A stretch of 64,000 nt of DNA from UBA3700 sp963592135 (GCA_963592135.1 CAVAVP010000015.1:1-64000); one strand, 5' to 3'; counted from the first letter of the stretch, positions 1 through 9,254 are shown. Translations and numbers: made by a program. The notes: generated by a model not told the origin, from the letters alone.

Positions 1-2
1 AT

Positions 3-89
3 ATTATACAAGATATAAACTCTCAAAAAACATATGAATTAAATAAGGCACTAAATTGTGCTAATATAATAGAAGAGTCTATAGTCTAG
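3..89 (+). CDS. C-terminal end of an unidentified gene (cut by window edge)
   Basis: An open frame enters from the left edge and stops at TAG 87-89, giving 28 residues that end in EESIV. It lies 18 bases upstream of the helicase-like gene on the same strand. No promoter or terminator is visible in the gap, so it is probably the preceding gene of the same operon. Too little remains to name it. Confidence 0.45.
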   Translation: MIQDINSQKTYELNKALNCANIIEESIV

Positions 90-107
90 GGATTGATATA
101 AAACCTT

Positions 108-2516
108 ATGTATTCAAATATAAAAATAGATAATTCAAAAATAGTTTTATCAAGTAAAAGCAGAATCTTTAAAACTGAGCAGTTTGTAAAACAAACAGGC
201 GATTTGCTTTGTATAGATAAATTACTTAATAAAATATCTGAATCTATTTTATTAGAACAGACAAAGGGAAGGTTAATTAAAGAAAATAAACAAAATAGTT
301 ATATAGTTTCAACGCTTGATAATAAAAATAAATTATTCTTTAAATTTGGAGAGAGTTTATCTTCAAATTTTAATTTAAATAAAGATGATATAATATTTTA
401 TAAGTTCATAACAGATAGCAAGGTAAAACTGCAAGATAAAAGGTTATTATCTTTCTTTAAAATAAGTAATTTTAATATGTCACTAAAGACAACCATAGAT
501 AGTGCTTTTGAATTAGATTTTTCAAAGATTTATATATTATCTAATACGGACAAAGTTAATTTTCCACTTTTAAATAAAGAGCAAGAAAAGATTGTAACAA
601 TAGAGGATAACAATGTTGTTGTTCAAGGTGTGGCAGGCTCCGGTAAAACTAATATTTGTATAGACAAGATAATATACTGTGCTTGTAGAAGATATGTAGG
701 AAAAGTTCTTTATTCTACATACTCTCATGCACTTCTTGAAGACACTAAAGAAAAAATAAATTTATTTTCTACAAATATAAAAAACTTTGTAGTATCTTTA
801 AAATCAGGGCGTTTAGAGTTCGTTGATTTAAACCATAAGGTAGCCATAGAGAATAAATTAGGCATTTGGCTTGATGTAGATGATGACCAAAAAATTATAG
901 AAAAATTAGAGTTTATAGTAGGGTTTTTAGAAAATAAGGTAGATTATTTTATGATAGAAGACCTATATCGTCTTTATGGGGACAAATATAAAGAATTTTC
1001 TGATGAACAATTCTTTATTAAAGAGTATTTAAAGAAGATAAAAAATTATAACGTTTTAACCTCATTAGATAAAATAAAATATATATCTTATGAACTTATA
1101 TATAAAGAAATTTATGGATTAATTTTTGGTTGGTGTGAAAATGTAAGTGGTGAATTATCTCTTCAAGAATACATTAATCTAAGAAAAGATAGTTTTTCAA
1201 AACAAGAAGCAGAATGTATATACTATATATCTCAAGATTATAAAAAGTATATACTAGCAAATAATATTTTAGATAATAATATTGCATCAAAGATTCTTAT
1301 AGATAGGTTAGATAAAATTGAAAAATATTCATTAGTTGTTTTGGATGAGGTACAGGATTTTACTCAAATAAATCTAAAATTATTTAAAATGCTCGGAAGA
1401 AAGATGTTCTGTGTTGGAGATGTGCTTCAGATGATTAATCCAACATATTTTTCATTTGCTTATTTAAAGAGATTATTATTTGAAAAAGATATTACAAATG
1501 TAGTTGAGCTTAAAAATAATTATAGAAATAGTGAGAAAATAGAAGAAATTATTAATAAACTTTGTGATTTAAATGTATCTCAATTTGGAAGCCATAGTTT
1601 CGTGCTTAAAGGTAAGAGTGTAGATAATGGGCTCCCAACAAAAACAGTTTATGTAAACGATGGAAATTTTGTAAACAGTATTGAAAATGAAAGTTATGCT
1701 GATGTAACAATTGTTGTAAGCAGCATAGATAAAAAAAATAAATTAAGAGAAATATTTAATAAGCAAGAAATACTTACCGTATCTGAGATAAAAGGGTTAG
1801 AGAGAAATTGTATAATTCTTCTAGATATTCTTTCAGATAATTCGGAAAAATGGGATGCACTTAAAAGACAGGTGATTAACAAAAAGAAAGCAGAGGAAAA
1901 CTCTGTTTATAGATATTATTTCAATTTATTTTATGTAGGATTGTCCAGGGCTAAGCAAAATTTATTTGTTGTAGAAAGAAAGAATGTTGAAATGTTTAAT
2001 GATTTCTTTAAAGATAACTTTGAAGTTATGAATCAAAAAAATGCTTTTAATTCTTTAAATAATATTGCTTCAAAGACGGAACTTAAAAATGAAGAAGTTA
2101 TATCAAGAATTGAAGAATTTATAAAACTTGAGCAATATGATAACGCAAGGTGGCTTTTAGAAAAATTAGACAGTGTGGATGTAGAAAACTATTCAAAGAA
2201 AATAGATATATTTGAAAAGTATGTAAGAAAAGGGGACAATAAGCAAGCAGGAATTGAACTTTGGAGAAATGGACTTTTAGATGATGCAAAAAAACAATTC
2301 ACAATTTCTCATGATGAAAAACTTATAGAACTTATAGATTCATGTGCGGAAAGGTCATCAAATACGCTTGAATATGATATAGTCCAATTCTACCTGGATG
2401 TTTTAGATAACGATGTGGCAAAAGGCGTTATTATTGATACATTAAATAAAGACGTAGAAGATATAAAAACTAATATAAGGAAAATAAATGAAAATTTAAA
2501 ACATAAACGAGGTTAA
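108..2516 (+). CDS. SF1 (UvrD/Rep-like) helicase-like ATPase, 802 aa
   Basis: Superfamily 1 helicase-type ATPase. Seen: Walker A GVAGSGKT at residues 174-181, Walker B LVVLDEVQD around 409-417 with the DE pair at 413-414, a GDVLQ motif III, an NYRNS motif near 470-475, and VGLSRAK motif VI near 610-616 with the arginine finger at about 614. All core ATPase motifs look intact. The first ~165 residues match no domain I recognise. The last ~150 residues look like helical repeats and could bind a partner. The protein is shorter than UvrD or AddA, and no nuclease motif is visible. It is the first complete gene of a four-gene operon, with only five bases before the coiled-coil gene. That context suggests a dedicated system rather than housekeeping repair. 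The substrate (DNA, RNA or protein complex) cannot be told from sequence. Confidence 0.85.
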   Translation: MYSNIKIDNSKIVLSSKSRIFKTEQFVKQTGDLLCIDKLLNKISESILLEQTKGRLIKENKQNSYIVSTLDNKNKLFFKFGESLSSNFNLNKDDIIFYKFITDSKVKLQDKRLLSFFKISNFNMSLKTTIDSAFELDFSKIYILSNTDKVNFPLLNKEQEKIVTIEDNNVVVQGVAGSGKTNICIDKIIYCACRRYVGKVLYSTYSHALLEDTKEKINLFSTNIKNFVVSLKSGRLEFVDLNHKVAIENKLGIWLDVDDDQKIIEKLEFIVGFLENKVDYFMIEDLYRLYGDKYKEFSDEQFFIKEYLKKIKNYNVLTSLDKIKYISYELIYKEIYGLIFGWCENVSGELSLQEYINLRKDSFSKQEAECIYYISQDYKKYILANNILDNNIASKILIDRLDKIEKYSLVVLDEVQDFTQINLKLFKMLGRKMFCVGDVLQMINPTYFSFAYLKRLLFEKDITNVVELKNNYRNSEKIEEIINKLCDLNVSQFGSHSFVLKGKSVDNGLPTKTVYVNDGNFVNSIENESYADVTIVVSSIDKKNKLREIFNKQEILTVSEIKGLERNCIILLDILSDNSEKWDALKRQVINKKKAEENSVYRYYFNLFYVGLSRAKQNLFVVERKNVEMFNDFFKDNFEVMNQKNAFNSLNNIASKTELKNEEVISRIEEFIKLEQYDNARWLLEKLDSVDVENYSKKIDIFEKYVRKGDNKQAGIELWRNGLLDDAKKQFTISHDEKLIELIDSCAERSSNTLEYDIVQFYLDVLDNDVAKGVIIDTLNKDVEDIKTNIRKINENLKHKRG

Positions 2517-2521
2517 ACAAT

Positions 2522-3235
2522 ATGGAAGTAAAAGATGTACAAGTATTGATAGAAGCATTTAAAGGTTATAGAGATTTATTAACACCAATTCAATTAAGTT
2601 TACAAGAACTTGCGGATACTTACTCAACAATGGAAGAGAACCTAACTAAGCTTGGCACAACATTTAATGGTGATGCAAAAAATAAGTTAGAAGAAATTTA
2701 TGCAAACTTAGCCTCACAAACCAAAAAGTCTACCGACCTTGCATTAAATATTGATCAATTTTTAAAAAATAGCTCAAAATACTCATCTGATTTAAAAACA
2801 ATGACAAGCAGCCTTGAAGTGTTAGAAAAAAGTTTAAACAATCTAAATGAGATAGAAGATCAAGCCAAGTCTCAAATGGAAAGACTTGAAAAACTTATAG
2901 AAGAAAAGAAGTTAAACTATAATGTAAGAGATTTGCAAAAATCTTTGGATAGTTATAATACAAATGTGCAAAAAATTAGTGACTTCATAAATAAAGATGT
3001 TGCCTCTGTTTTAAATGAAAATTCTAGGAAAATAGACTCAGTAAAAAGAGATAACGAAGTAATTATAAAACAAATAGAAACTGAAAATAATTCAATAAAT
3101 GAACTTATTGGCACTTTTAAATCTACTAACCAATTTTTACAAAATGCTGTAAGTGGAGAGAGTGTAAATGAAGAGTATATATTTGCCATATTAGACAAGT
3201 GGGCAGTATCAAGAGGAGTAAAAATTAAAAAATAA
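2522..3235 (+). CDS. Coiled-coil protein of unknown function, 237 aa
   Basis: A hydrophilic protein, almost wholly alpha-helical, with long heptad-like stretches (about residues 30-215) rich in Leu, Asn, Lys and Glu. There is no signal peptide or membrane segment. I recognise no family; the look is that of a structural or adaptor coiled coil, loosely like methyl-accepting or SMC-hinge-free helices. It sits between the helicase-like ATPase and the membrane GLUG protein. Its stop overlaps the next start in TAATG (3233-3237), so translation of the two is probably coupled. Inference: it may bridge the cytosolic ATPase and the membrane component. Confidence 0.7.
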   Translation: MEVKDVQVLIEAFKGYRDLLTPIQLSLQELADTYSTMEENLTKLGTTFNGDAKNKLEEIYANLASQTKKSTDLALNIDQFLKNSSKYSSDLKTMTSSLEVLEKSLNNLNEIEDQAKSQMERLEKLIEEKKLNYNVRDLQKSLDSYNTNVQKISDFINKDVASVLNENSRKIDSVKRDNEVIIKQIETENNSINELIGTFKSTNQFLQNAVSGESVNEEYIFAILDKWAVSRGVKIKK

Positions 3236-5079
3236 TGCAAGATAATATATTGCTAATAATAAAGCAAGATAATGTGCAAGAGTTTAGTAAAATCTATGAT
3301 CAATACAAAGGTATAAGTATTGGTAGATTTCCTATATTATCACTTTGCTATCTATATGATGCTAGAAAAATTATTAAGCAATATGAAAAGAAATTATTAC
3401 AAGTAAAAAGTTATGAAAGAGTATCTTTAGATTTAGATATATTTAGCGACTTTAGAAAGATAGCTGAAAGGTGTATAAGATTATATTCCAAGGACGAAAT
3501 AGTACATCCTCTTGAAATGCTTTTAATATTAGGAAAAGTGGCAAGATTAGAAAAAGTTTATTCATTATCTTATAAAACAAATAATGTAGTTGAGAACTTA
3601 AAATTAATACAAAAAATAAAAACAGATGAGGAAATTAATCCAACTGAAACTATAATAAAAGTTCCAAAACCAAAGTTAGGTTATAAAAGGAAAAAGGCAA
3701 TAGGGTTAATAGCTCTGTTTTGTGTTTTTATGATAGTTGTGTTTTCAGGTTTATCTATATTTGCTTTGTACCTTGGAACGGGAAGTGATAAATATCCACT
3801 AAGAGTAACAAATGAATTGCAGTTTAAAAAAGCAGTCGAAGGGGGAAAGTCTATAATTCTTCAAAAAGATATAGAGATAAACAATTTAAATCTTGATGTT
3901 TATAAAAGCATAATAGATGGCAATGGACACACCTTAACTATTAATAATTCTTCATCTTTTATAAACACATTAAGTGGAACCATACAAAATATAACTATTA
4001 AAGTTAGTAAAAACTTAGCAGTAAATACAGATTTTGCTTATATTAAAGAAAATAAAGGTACAATAAAAAATGTAAATCTTGTTATAAATGGCGGATTTAC
4101 AAGTTCTTTAAAAGAAGATAAATATTTAGGCCTTTCTATTTTAGTATTAACTAACACGGATTCTGGATTAATAAAAAATGTACAAGTGTCTGGAGAGATA
4201 AATTTATCTTCAGTTGGAAATGAAAGTACGCAATTTGCAATTTTTGCTTATGAAAATAATGGAACAATAGAAAATTGCACATCAAGTGCAAATATAACTA
4301 CATCACTTGTAGACACATCAGTTTTTGCTTATTCAAATTTGGGCGAGGTAAAAGGTTGTAAAAATAGTGGAAATATAGACTATTCAACGCAAAATATTTC
4401 TTGGAAACCACTTGTATCATGTGTAGTTGGAATCAATGAAGGTGGAAACGTAAGCGATTGTGAAAATGAAGGAACAATTAAGATAAATGTAAGTGAAAAT
4501 AAAACTGGAGTTTACATCGGAGGTATTGCAATATATAACTATGGAACAATTACTCATTGTAAAAATACAGGCAAACTAAATATAGATATTGTTTTGTCTG
4601 TTGTGTATGCAGGTGGAATTGCAGCATTAAATTTGTCGGGCTATTCGTATGGTTATTTGTGCCAAGGAATAATTGAAAATTGTGTATCTATTTATGATAT
4701 AGACTTAAGTGTATCAAATGAAAACTCATATGTCTATATGGGAGGTATAGTTGGTGTTAATAGTGCCTATAATGATGGATGGAGTTATTACTATCCAGGT
4801 TATATTAATAATAGTATTGCTGTTATTAATTCCTTAAATTCAAATGGTGCAAGTGATAATAAATATATTTATGGTTTAGTAGGATTGGTTGAAAGAATAA
4901 GCGGAGAGAATAATGCTTATCTTAAAACTAGTCAAATAGAAGGAGCGATGGCTACAACATATCAAGCTATAGAAGAGGGAAAAATAGTTAATAAACGTAA
5001 AATTTACGAAGAGTATGAAGGCTTAGTTTCAAAGTTTAGTGATATTGAAGAAATAAATAAATTGGAGATTTATTGGTAA
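3235..5079 (+). CDS. Single-pass membrane protein with GLUG-type beta-helix ectodomain, 614 aa
   Basis: Residues 1-150 form a soluble, helical, presumably cytosolic domain. A lysine-rich stretch then leads into one hydrophobic segment (about residues 156-180). The rest is predicted to be outside the cell: a pectate-lyase-like stretch (IDGNGHTL near 220) followed by at least five degenerate GLUG-style repeats of the form G-x-I-x-x-C-x-N-x-G-x-I. These repeats build beta-helix or beta-solenoid surfaces in known proteins. The start overlaps the previous stop (TAATG) and the stop overlaps the next start in the same way (TAATG at 5077-5081). A surface beta-solenoid co-encoded with a helicase-like ATPase is unusual. 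No catalytic motif is visible. Confidence 0.75.
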   Translation: MQDNILLIIKQDNVQEFSKIYDQYKGISIGRFPILSLCYLYDARKIIKQYEKKLLQVKSYERVSLDLDIFSDFRKIAERCIRLYSKDEIVHPLEMLLILGKVARLEKVYSLSYKTNNVVENLKLIQKIKTDEEINPTETIIKVPKPKLGYKRKKAIGLIALFCVFMIVVFSGLSIFALYLGTGSDKYPLRVTNELQFKKAVEGGKSIILQKDIEINNLNLDVYKSIIDGNGHTLTINNSSSFINTLSGTIQNITIKVSKNLAVNTDFAYIKENKGTIKNVNLVINGGFTSSLKEDKYLGLSILVLTNTDSGLIKNVQVSGEINLSSVGNESTQFAIFAYENNGTIENCTSSANITTSLVDTSVFAYSNLGEVKGCKNSGNIDYSTQNISWKPLVSCVVGINEGGNVSDCENEGTIKINVSENKTGVYIGGIAIYNYGTITHCKNTGKLNIDIVLSVVYAGGIAALNLSGYSYGYLCQGIIENCVSIYDIDLSVSNENSYVYMGGIVGVNSAYNDGWSYYYPGYINNSIAVINSLNSNGASDNKYIYGLVGLVERISGENNAYLKTSQIEGAMATTYQAIEEGKIVNKRKIYEEYEGLVSKFSDIEEINKLEIYW

Positions 5080-5300
5080 TGAAAGAAGATGTAGCAAAAA
5101 TAATTTTTTATTTATCTACAATTGTCTTAGGAATATTAGATGTAATATTTATCATTTTTAGTGCAATTTTCTTATGTTTAGTATTAACTGGAGTGATTTT
5201 AGGAACAAAGGTGTTCATTATTTTGTTATTTATTCTTGCTGGACTTAATGCTTCGTTTTTAATATATATTCCTATCTATCTTAAAATTAGAAAAGACTAG
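5079..5300 (+). CDS. Small two-helix membrane protein, 73 aa
   Basis: The ATG at 5079 overlaps the upstream stop by one base (TAATG). I prefer it to the in-frame TTG six bases earlier because the same coupling is used one gene upstream. The protein is mostly two hydrophobic helices (about residues 5-35 and 43-66) ending in a short basic tail IRKD. No family is recognised. It is the last gene of the helicase-like/coiled-coil/GLUG operon and may be a membrane partner of the GLUG protein. Confidence 0.65.
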   Translation: MKEDVAKIIFYLSTIVLGILDVIFIIFSAIFLCLVLTGVILGTKVFIILLFILAGLNASFLIYIPIYLKIRKD

Positions 5301-5330
5301 TTAAAAATGTTATATGTTTTTCTTAATATA

Positions 5331-5339
5331 TGCTATACT
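5331..5339 (+). promoter_or_regulatory. Extended -10 promoter for the ABC exporter
   Basis: TGCTATACT is an extended -10 element (TGn plus TATACT at 5334-5339). The upstream region has no good -35, as is usual for extended -10 promoters. Transcription would start near 5346, about 14 bases before the chosen ATG at 5360. This rules out the in-frame ATG at 5330 as the start. Confidence 0.55.
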
Positions 5340-5359
5340 TTCCGTATTATAGGTGGTAT

Positions 5360-7090
5360 ATGCGTAAGTTACTAAAATTTTTAAAACCCTATAGGGCCCA
5401 ATGTATAATTGCGCCTTTATTTAAGTTTTTAGAAGCATGCTTTGAGATTATAGTCCCAATATTAATGAAGGTAATAATCGATGAAGGTATTCCAAATGGG
5501 GATTCAGCATTAATATATAAGTACATAATTTTTATTTTATGTATGGGAGCGCTTGGTTTGACAGTTTCTTGTATTTCTCAATATTTTTCAGCTGTTGCTG
5601 GAATGGGTATGGGAACTGTTTTGAGAAGAGAAGCTTTTTCTCATTTAAATACTTTAACTAATAAAGATATCGATGAGTTAGGTTCTTCTACATTAGTTAC
5701 AAGATTAACATCAGATATAAATCAAGTATCAACAGGTGTTAATAGATTTTTAAGATTATTCTTAAGATCACCATTTATTATTATAGGTACTGTTGTTATG
5801 TCGTTTGTTATTGATGTATACATGGGAATTATAGTACTTGCTTCAGTTCCTCTTATATTTTTAATAATTTGGTTTGTAAGCAAAGTTACAGTGCCAAGTT
5901 ATAAAAATATTCAAAAAGATGTAGATAACGTTTCACTAAAATCTAAAGAGAATCTTGAAGGTATAAGAGTTATAAGAGCATTCTCAAGACAAAACGACGA
6001 ACAAGAAGAGTTTGATAAAACAATAAATAGTGTTTCTAAAAAGCAAATTAAAGTTGCTAAAGTTTCAGCTCTTTTAAATCCATTAACTTATGCTGTTACT
6101 AATATTGCAATAGTAGTTGTTTTGTGGCTTGGTGGTGGATTTGTAAATAAGGGACGATTAACTGCCGGAGAAATTACAGCGATTGTTAACTATTTAATTC
6201 AAATTTTAAATGCAGTGGTTATGCTATCTAATTTAGTTGTTATTTTAGCAAAGACACAAGCATCTGCAATAAGAGTAAGCGACTTTTTAGATACAAAACC
6301 ATCATTTAATGATGAGGGTAATTCGTACATTGAAGTAGACGAAAATAAACCTAAGATTGAGTTTAAAAATGTAGATTTTGCATATAATGAAGATAAACTG
6401 GTTTTAGAGAATTTAAACTTTACTATTAAAAAAGGTGAAACCATAGGGATTATAGGTGGTACAGGTAGTGGTAAAACGAGTTTAATTAATTTAATTCCAA
6501 GGCTTTATGATGTAACAGATGGTGAGATCCTTATAAATGGAGTAAATGTTAAAAAATATACATTTAATCAACTTTGGTCAGAAGTAGCAATTGCTGTTCA
6601 ACATTCAACATTATTTAAAGGTACTATTAGGAGTAATTTAAAAATCGCTAATAAAGATGCAAGTGATGAGGATATGTATAGAGCATTAAAAATTGCTCAA
6701 GCTTATGACTTTGTTATGGAAAAGCAAGGTTTAGATACAGAAGTTGCAGCAAAAGGAGCAAACTTCTCTGGTGGCCAAAAACAAAGATTAAATATAGCAA
6801 GAGCGGTTGTTCAAAATCCAAAAATATTAATACTAGATGATTCATCATCAGCATTAGACTATGCTACTGATTTAGAGTTGAGAAGATCTTTAAAGTCTTT
6901 AGAAGGATTAACGACAATAATTGTTTCTCAAAGAGTAGCCTCAGTTTTACAAGCAGATAAAATAATTGTACTTGATGATGGTAAAGTTGCTGGAATTGGC
7001 TCTCATGATGAATTATTAGGAGCAAATACTGTTTATACGGAAATTTATGAATCACAAACAAGAAAGGAGGACTCAAATGAAAAAGTTTAA
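5360..7090 (+). CDS. ABC exporter half-transporter with degenerate ATP site, 576 aa
   Basis: Type IV (multidrug-exporter-like) half-transporter: six-helix membrane domain (about residues 10-310) followed by a nucleotide-binding domain. Seen: Walker A GGTGSGKT, signature FSGGQ, and Walker B ILILDD, where the usual catalytic Glu is Asp. The H-loop is SQR instead of AHR, so the switch His is Gln. It is therefore the degenerate partner of a heterodimer, comparable in layout to TM287/288 or BmrCD. The ATG at 5360 follows AGGTGG and lies just downstream of the extended -10 box. It overlaps the partner gene by 14 bases. The substrate (drug, lipid or peptide) cannot be deduced. Confidence 0.9.
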   Translation: MRKLLKFLKPYRAQCIIAPLFKFLEACFEIIVPILMKVIIDEGIPNGDSALIYKYIIFILCMGALGLTVSCISQYFSAVAGMGMGTVLRREAFSHLNTLTNKDIDELGSSTLVTRLTSDINQVSTGVNRFLRLFLRSPFIIIGTVVMSFVIDVYMGIIVLASVPLIFLIIWFVSKVTVPSYKNIQKDVDNVSLKSKENLEGIRVIRAFSRQNDEQEEFDKTINSVSKKQIKVAKVSALLNPLTYAVTNIAIVVVLWLGGGFVNKGRLTAGEITAIVNYLIQILNAVVMLSNLVVILAKTQASAIRVSDFLDTKPSFNDEGNSYIEVDENKPKIEFKNVDFAYNEDKLVLENLNFTIKKGETIGIIGGTGSGKTSLINLIPRLYDVTDGEILINGVNVKKYTFNQLWSEVAIAVQHSTLFKGTIRSNLKIANKDASDEDMYRALKIAQAYDFVMEKQGLDTEVAAKGANFSGGQKQRLNIARAVVQNPKILILDDSSSALDYATDLELRRSLKSLEGLTTIIVSQRVASVLQADKIIVLDDGKVAGIGSHDELLGANTVYTEIYESQTRKEDSNEKV

Positions 7091-8825
7091 TAGTTCTGCT
7101 TTTAATAAATTAATGAAATATACATTAAAGTATTGGAAATACTTATTATTGGTTATTTTTACGGCTTTAATTGAGGTATTTGCATCTCTTTATTCTGTTA
7201 TAAAGATTGGTGATGCAGTAGATTGTATGGTAGAGCAAGGAAATGTAAATTTTGATTTCTTATCTAAAATTTGTGTTTTAATTGGAGTTCTTGTACTTGT
7301 TTATGTATTATCGGAGTGGTTAATGGAATTATTTGCTTCAACAATAACATCAAATGTAGTTAAGGATATAAGACATAGTATGTTTGAAGCGATACAAAAA
7401 GTTCCTCTATCTTATATAGATTCTAATAAAACAGGAACCATTTTATCTAAAATGATAGTTGATGTAGATCAAATCTATGAAGGTCTTTTAATGTCATTTA
7501 ACCAACTATTTTCAGGAATAGGAACAATACTTGCAACAATTGCTATTATGATGTCTATAAACTATAAGATAGGTTTAATCGTAGTATGTATAACTCCATT
7601 ATCATTAGTAGTTGCAACTTTAATAAGTAAAAGCACACACAAATACTTTAAAAAACAATCAGAATTAAGATCAGACATCTCGGCTCAAGTTACTGATGCT
7701 GCAACTAATCCAACACTTTACAAAACTTGTAATTTTGGTGACAGAAGTGAAGAGATATTTGATGATGCAAACAAGACTTTAGAGAAAGTTTCAATTAAGG
7801 GAACGTTCTATTCATCTTTAACAAACCCATCAACAAGATTTATTAATAATGTTATTTACGCACTTGCTGGTCTTATAGGTGCATTTGCTGTAATAAATGG
7901 TGGAGCATTTAGTTTGACGGTAGGACAATTTACTATGTTTTTGACTTATGCTTTAAAATACGGAAAGCCATTTAATGAAATATCGGATGTGTTTACTGAA
8001 ATAGAAAGCGCTACAGCCTCAGCAGAACGTGTATTTGAAGTTATTGAAGCATTAAAAGAAAAAGAGGATAGCAGCGATGCTATCGTCTTAAAAGAAGTTC
8101 AAGGTAATATAGAATTAAAAGATGTTGCCTTTTCGTATACTAAAGATAAGAAATTAATAGAGAATTTAAATTTAAATGCAAGCCATGGAACAAATATTGC
8201 AATAGTTGGAAGAACTGGTTGTGGTAAGACAACACTTATAAACTTACTTATGAGATTCTATGATATAGATGCGGGTTCAATAAAAGTAGATGGAAGTGAC
8301 ATATATGATGTTACTAGAAAAAGTTTAAGATCATCTTATGGAATGGTTTTACAAGAAAGTTATATTTTCTCAGGAACAATAAGAGATAATATTTTATTTG
8401 GAAGAAACGCAAGCGAGGATGAGATAATTGAAGCAGCTACAAAAGCTCATGCCTATAACTTTATAAAAAGATTACCACAAGGCTTGGATACAGTAATATC
8501 TGAAGGTAGTAATTTATCTGAAGGTCAAAAGCAATTATTATGTATTGCAAGGGCAATGTTATATTTGCCAAATATGTTGATATTAGACGAGGCTACATCT
8601 TCAGTAGATACAAGAACCGAAATAAAGATTCAACAAGCATTTGATGAAATGATGAAAGGAAGAACATGTTTTGTAGTTGCTCATAGATTATCTACAATTA
8701 AGAAAGCTGATTGTATTTTAGTTATGGATAAAGGTCACATAATAGAGCAGGGTACACATAGTGAACTTCTTAAAAAAGGTGGATTATATTCAGAGTTATA
8801 TAATTCCCAATTTGCTAAAAATTAG
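7077..8825 (+). CDS. ABC exporter half-transporter, catalytic partner, 582 aa
   Basis: Second half of the heterodimeric exporter. Membrane domain at about residues 15-310, then a nucleotide-binding domain with Walker A GRTGCGKT, Walker B MLILDE with the catalytic Glu present, and H-loop AHRLS. Its signature is LSEGQ rather than LSGGQ. The altered signature faces the degenerate Walker B of the partner. The competent site is thus built from this protein's Walker motifs and the partner's FSGGQ. The ATG at 7077 has an excellent ribosome-binding site (AAAGGAGG) inside the end of the upstream gene, so the two are translationally linked. No clear rho-independent terminator follows. Confidence 0.9.
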   Translation: MKKFNSSAFNKLMKYTLKYWKYLLLVIFTALIEVFASLYSVIKIGDAVDCMVEQGNVNFDFLSKICVLIGVLVLVYVLSEWLMELFASTITSNVVKDIRHSMFEAIQKVPLSYIDSNKTGTILSKMIVDVDQIYEGLLMSFNQLFSGIGTILATIAIMMSINYKIGLIVVCITPLSLVVATLISKSTHKYFKKQSELRSDISAQVTDAATNPTLYKTCNFGDRSEEIFDDANKTLEKVSIKGTFYSSLTNPSTRFINNVIYALAGLIGAFAVINGGAFSLTVGQFTMFLTYALKYGKPFNEISDVFTEIESATASAERVFEVIEALKEKEDSSDAIVLKEVQGNIELKDVAFSYTKDKKLIENLNLNASHGTNIAIVGRTGCGKTTLINLLMRFYDIDAGSIKVDGSDIYDVTRKSLRSSYGMVLQESYIFSGTIRDNILFGRNASEDEIIEAATKAHAYNFIKRLPQGLDTVISEGSNLSEGQKQLLCIARAMLYLPNMLILDEATSSVDTRTEIKIQQAFDEMMKGRTCFVVAHRLSTIKKADCILVMDKGHIIEQGTHSELLKKGGLYSELYNSQFAKN

Positions 8826-9254
8826 AAAAAGTTTAACTATATAATGGCTTATTAGCCAATCTGAATATCTGCTTAAGCTTAATTATGGTTATTATACTTT
8901 ATTGACAAATATTTTTACGAATAATTGACCAATATTTGTCAATATAGTTGAGCAATATTTTAGTGTTGTTTTAACTTATATATTCCGTATTTTTTAGTAA
9001 TATATTATATAAATGAGGTTATGTGGCTTTTGAGTGTGAGTTTTCTTTAGTGATGGCATTTTATTTTCGATATTTGCGGTATTCTGTTTTCTATATTTGC
9101 AACAAAAGCAAAAAAAACTTAAAAGTTAGGCCATGTTTTTGGTTAGATTTTTTTTATGTAAAGGCTGTCAAACTATCCATAAATTTTATACTATTTGTCA
9201 AACCTTACGAATTTTCCAAATAATATTTTAAAATTAATATAAATAGCGTATTTA
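8826..9254. other. Gene-free 429-base stretch
   Basis: No supported gene. It separates the plus-strand ABC exporter from the converging minus-strand signal peptidase gene. It holds a small hairpin (TGGCT 8845-8849 with AGCCA 8854-8858) and the 13-base inverted repeat listed separately. A 66-codon frame at 9023-9223 opens with GTG, lacks a ribosome-binding site and has an odd aromatic/Cys-rich composition. I do not accept it as a gene. Confidence 0.5.
8901..8943. repeat. 13-base perfect inverted repeat
   Basis: ATTGACAAATATT at 8901-8913 is matched by its exact complement at 8931-8943 across a 17-base spacer. The spacer and flank hold two further partial copies (TTGACCAATATTTG and TTGAGCAATATTT), so the arm sequence recurs four times in about 60 bases. 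There is no T-run beside it, so it is not a standard terminator. A binding site or a transcript-end structure for the ABC operon is possible. Confidence 0.5.

Noticed and set aside
108..2516. AddA/PcrA housekeeping helicase
   Set aside because: The ends do not match those proteins, it lacks a nuclease domain, and its operon partners are unrelated to repair.
5330..5360. Upstream ATG extension of the first ABC protein
   Set aside because: It overlaps the extended -10 box, so it would lie before the transcript starts; ATG 5360 has a ribosome-binding site.
8902..8942. Inverted repeat as rho-independent terminator of the ABC operon
   Set aside because: No T-run on either side and a long AT-rich loop.
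9023..9223. 66-codon open frame in the gap after the ABC exporter
   Set aside because: GTG start without ribosome-binding site, aromatic/Cys-rich composition unlike real proteins here, no family resemblance.
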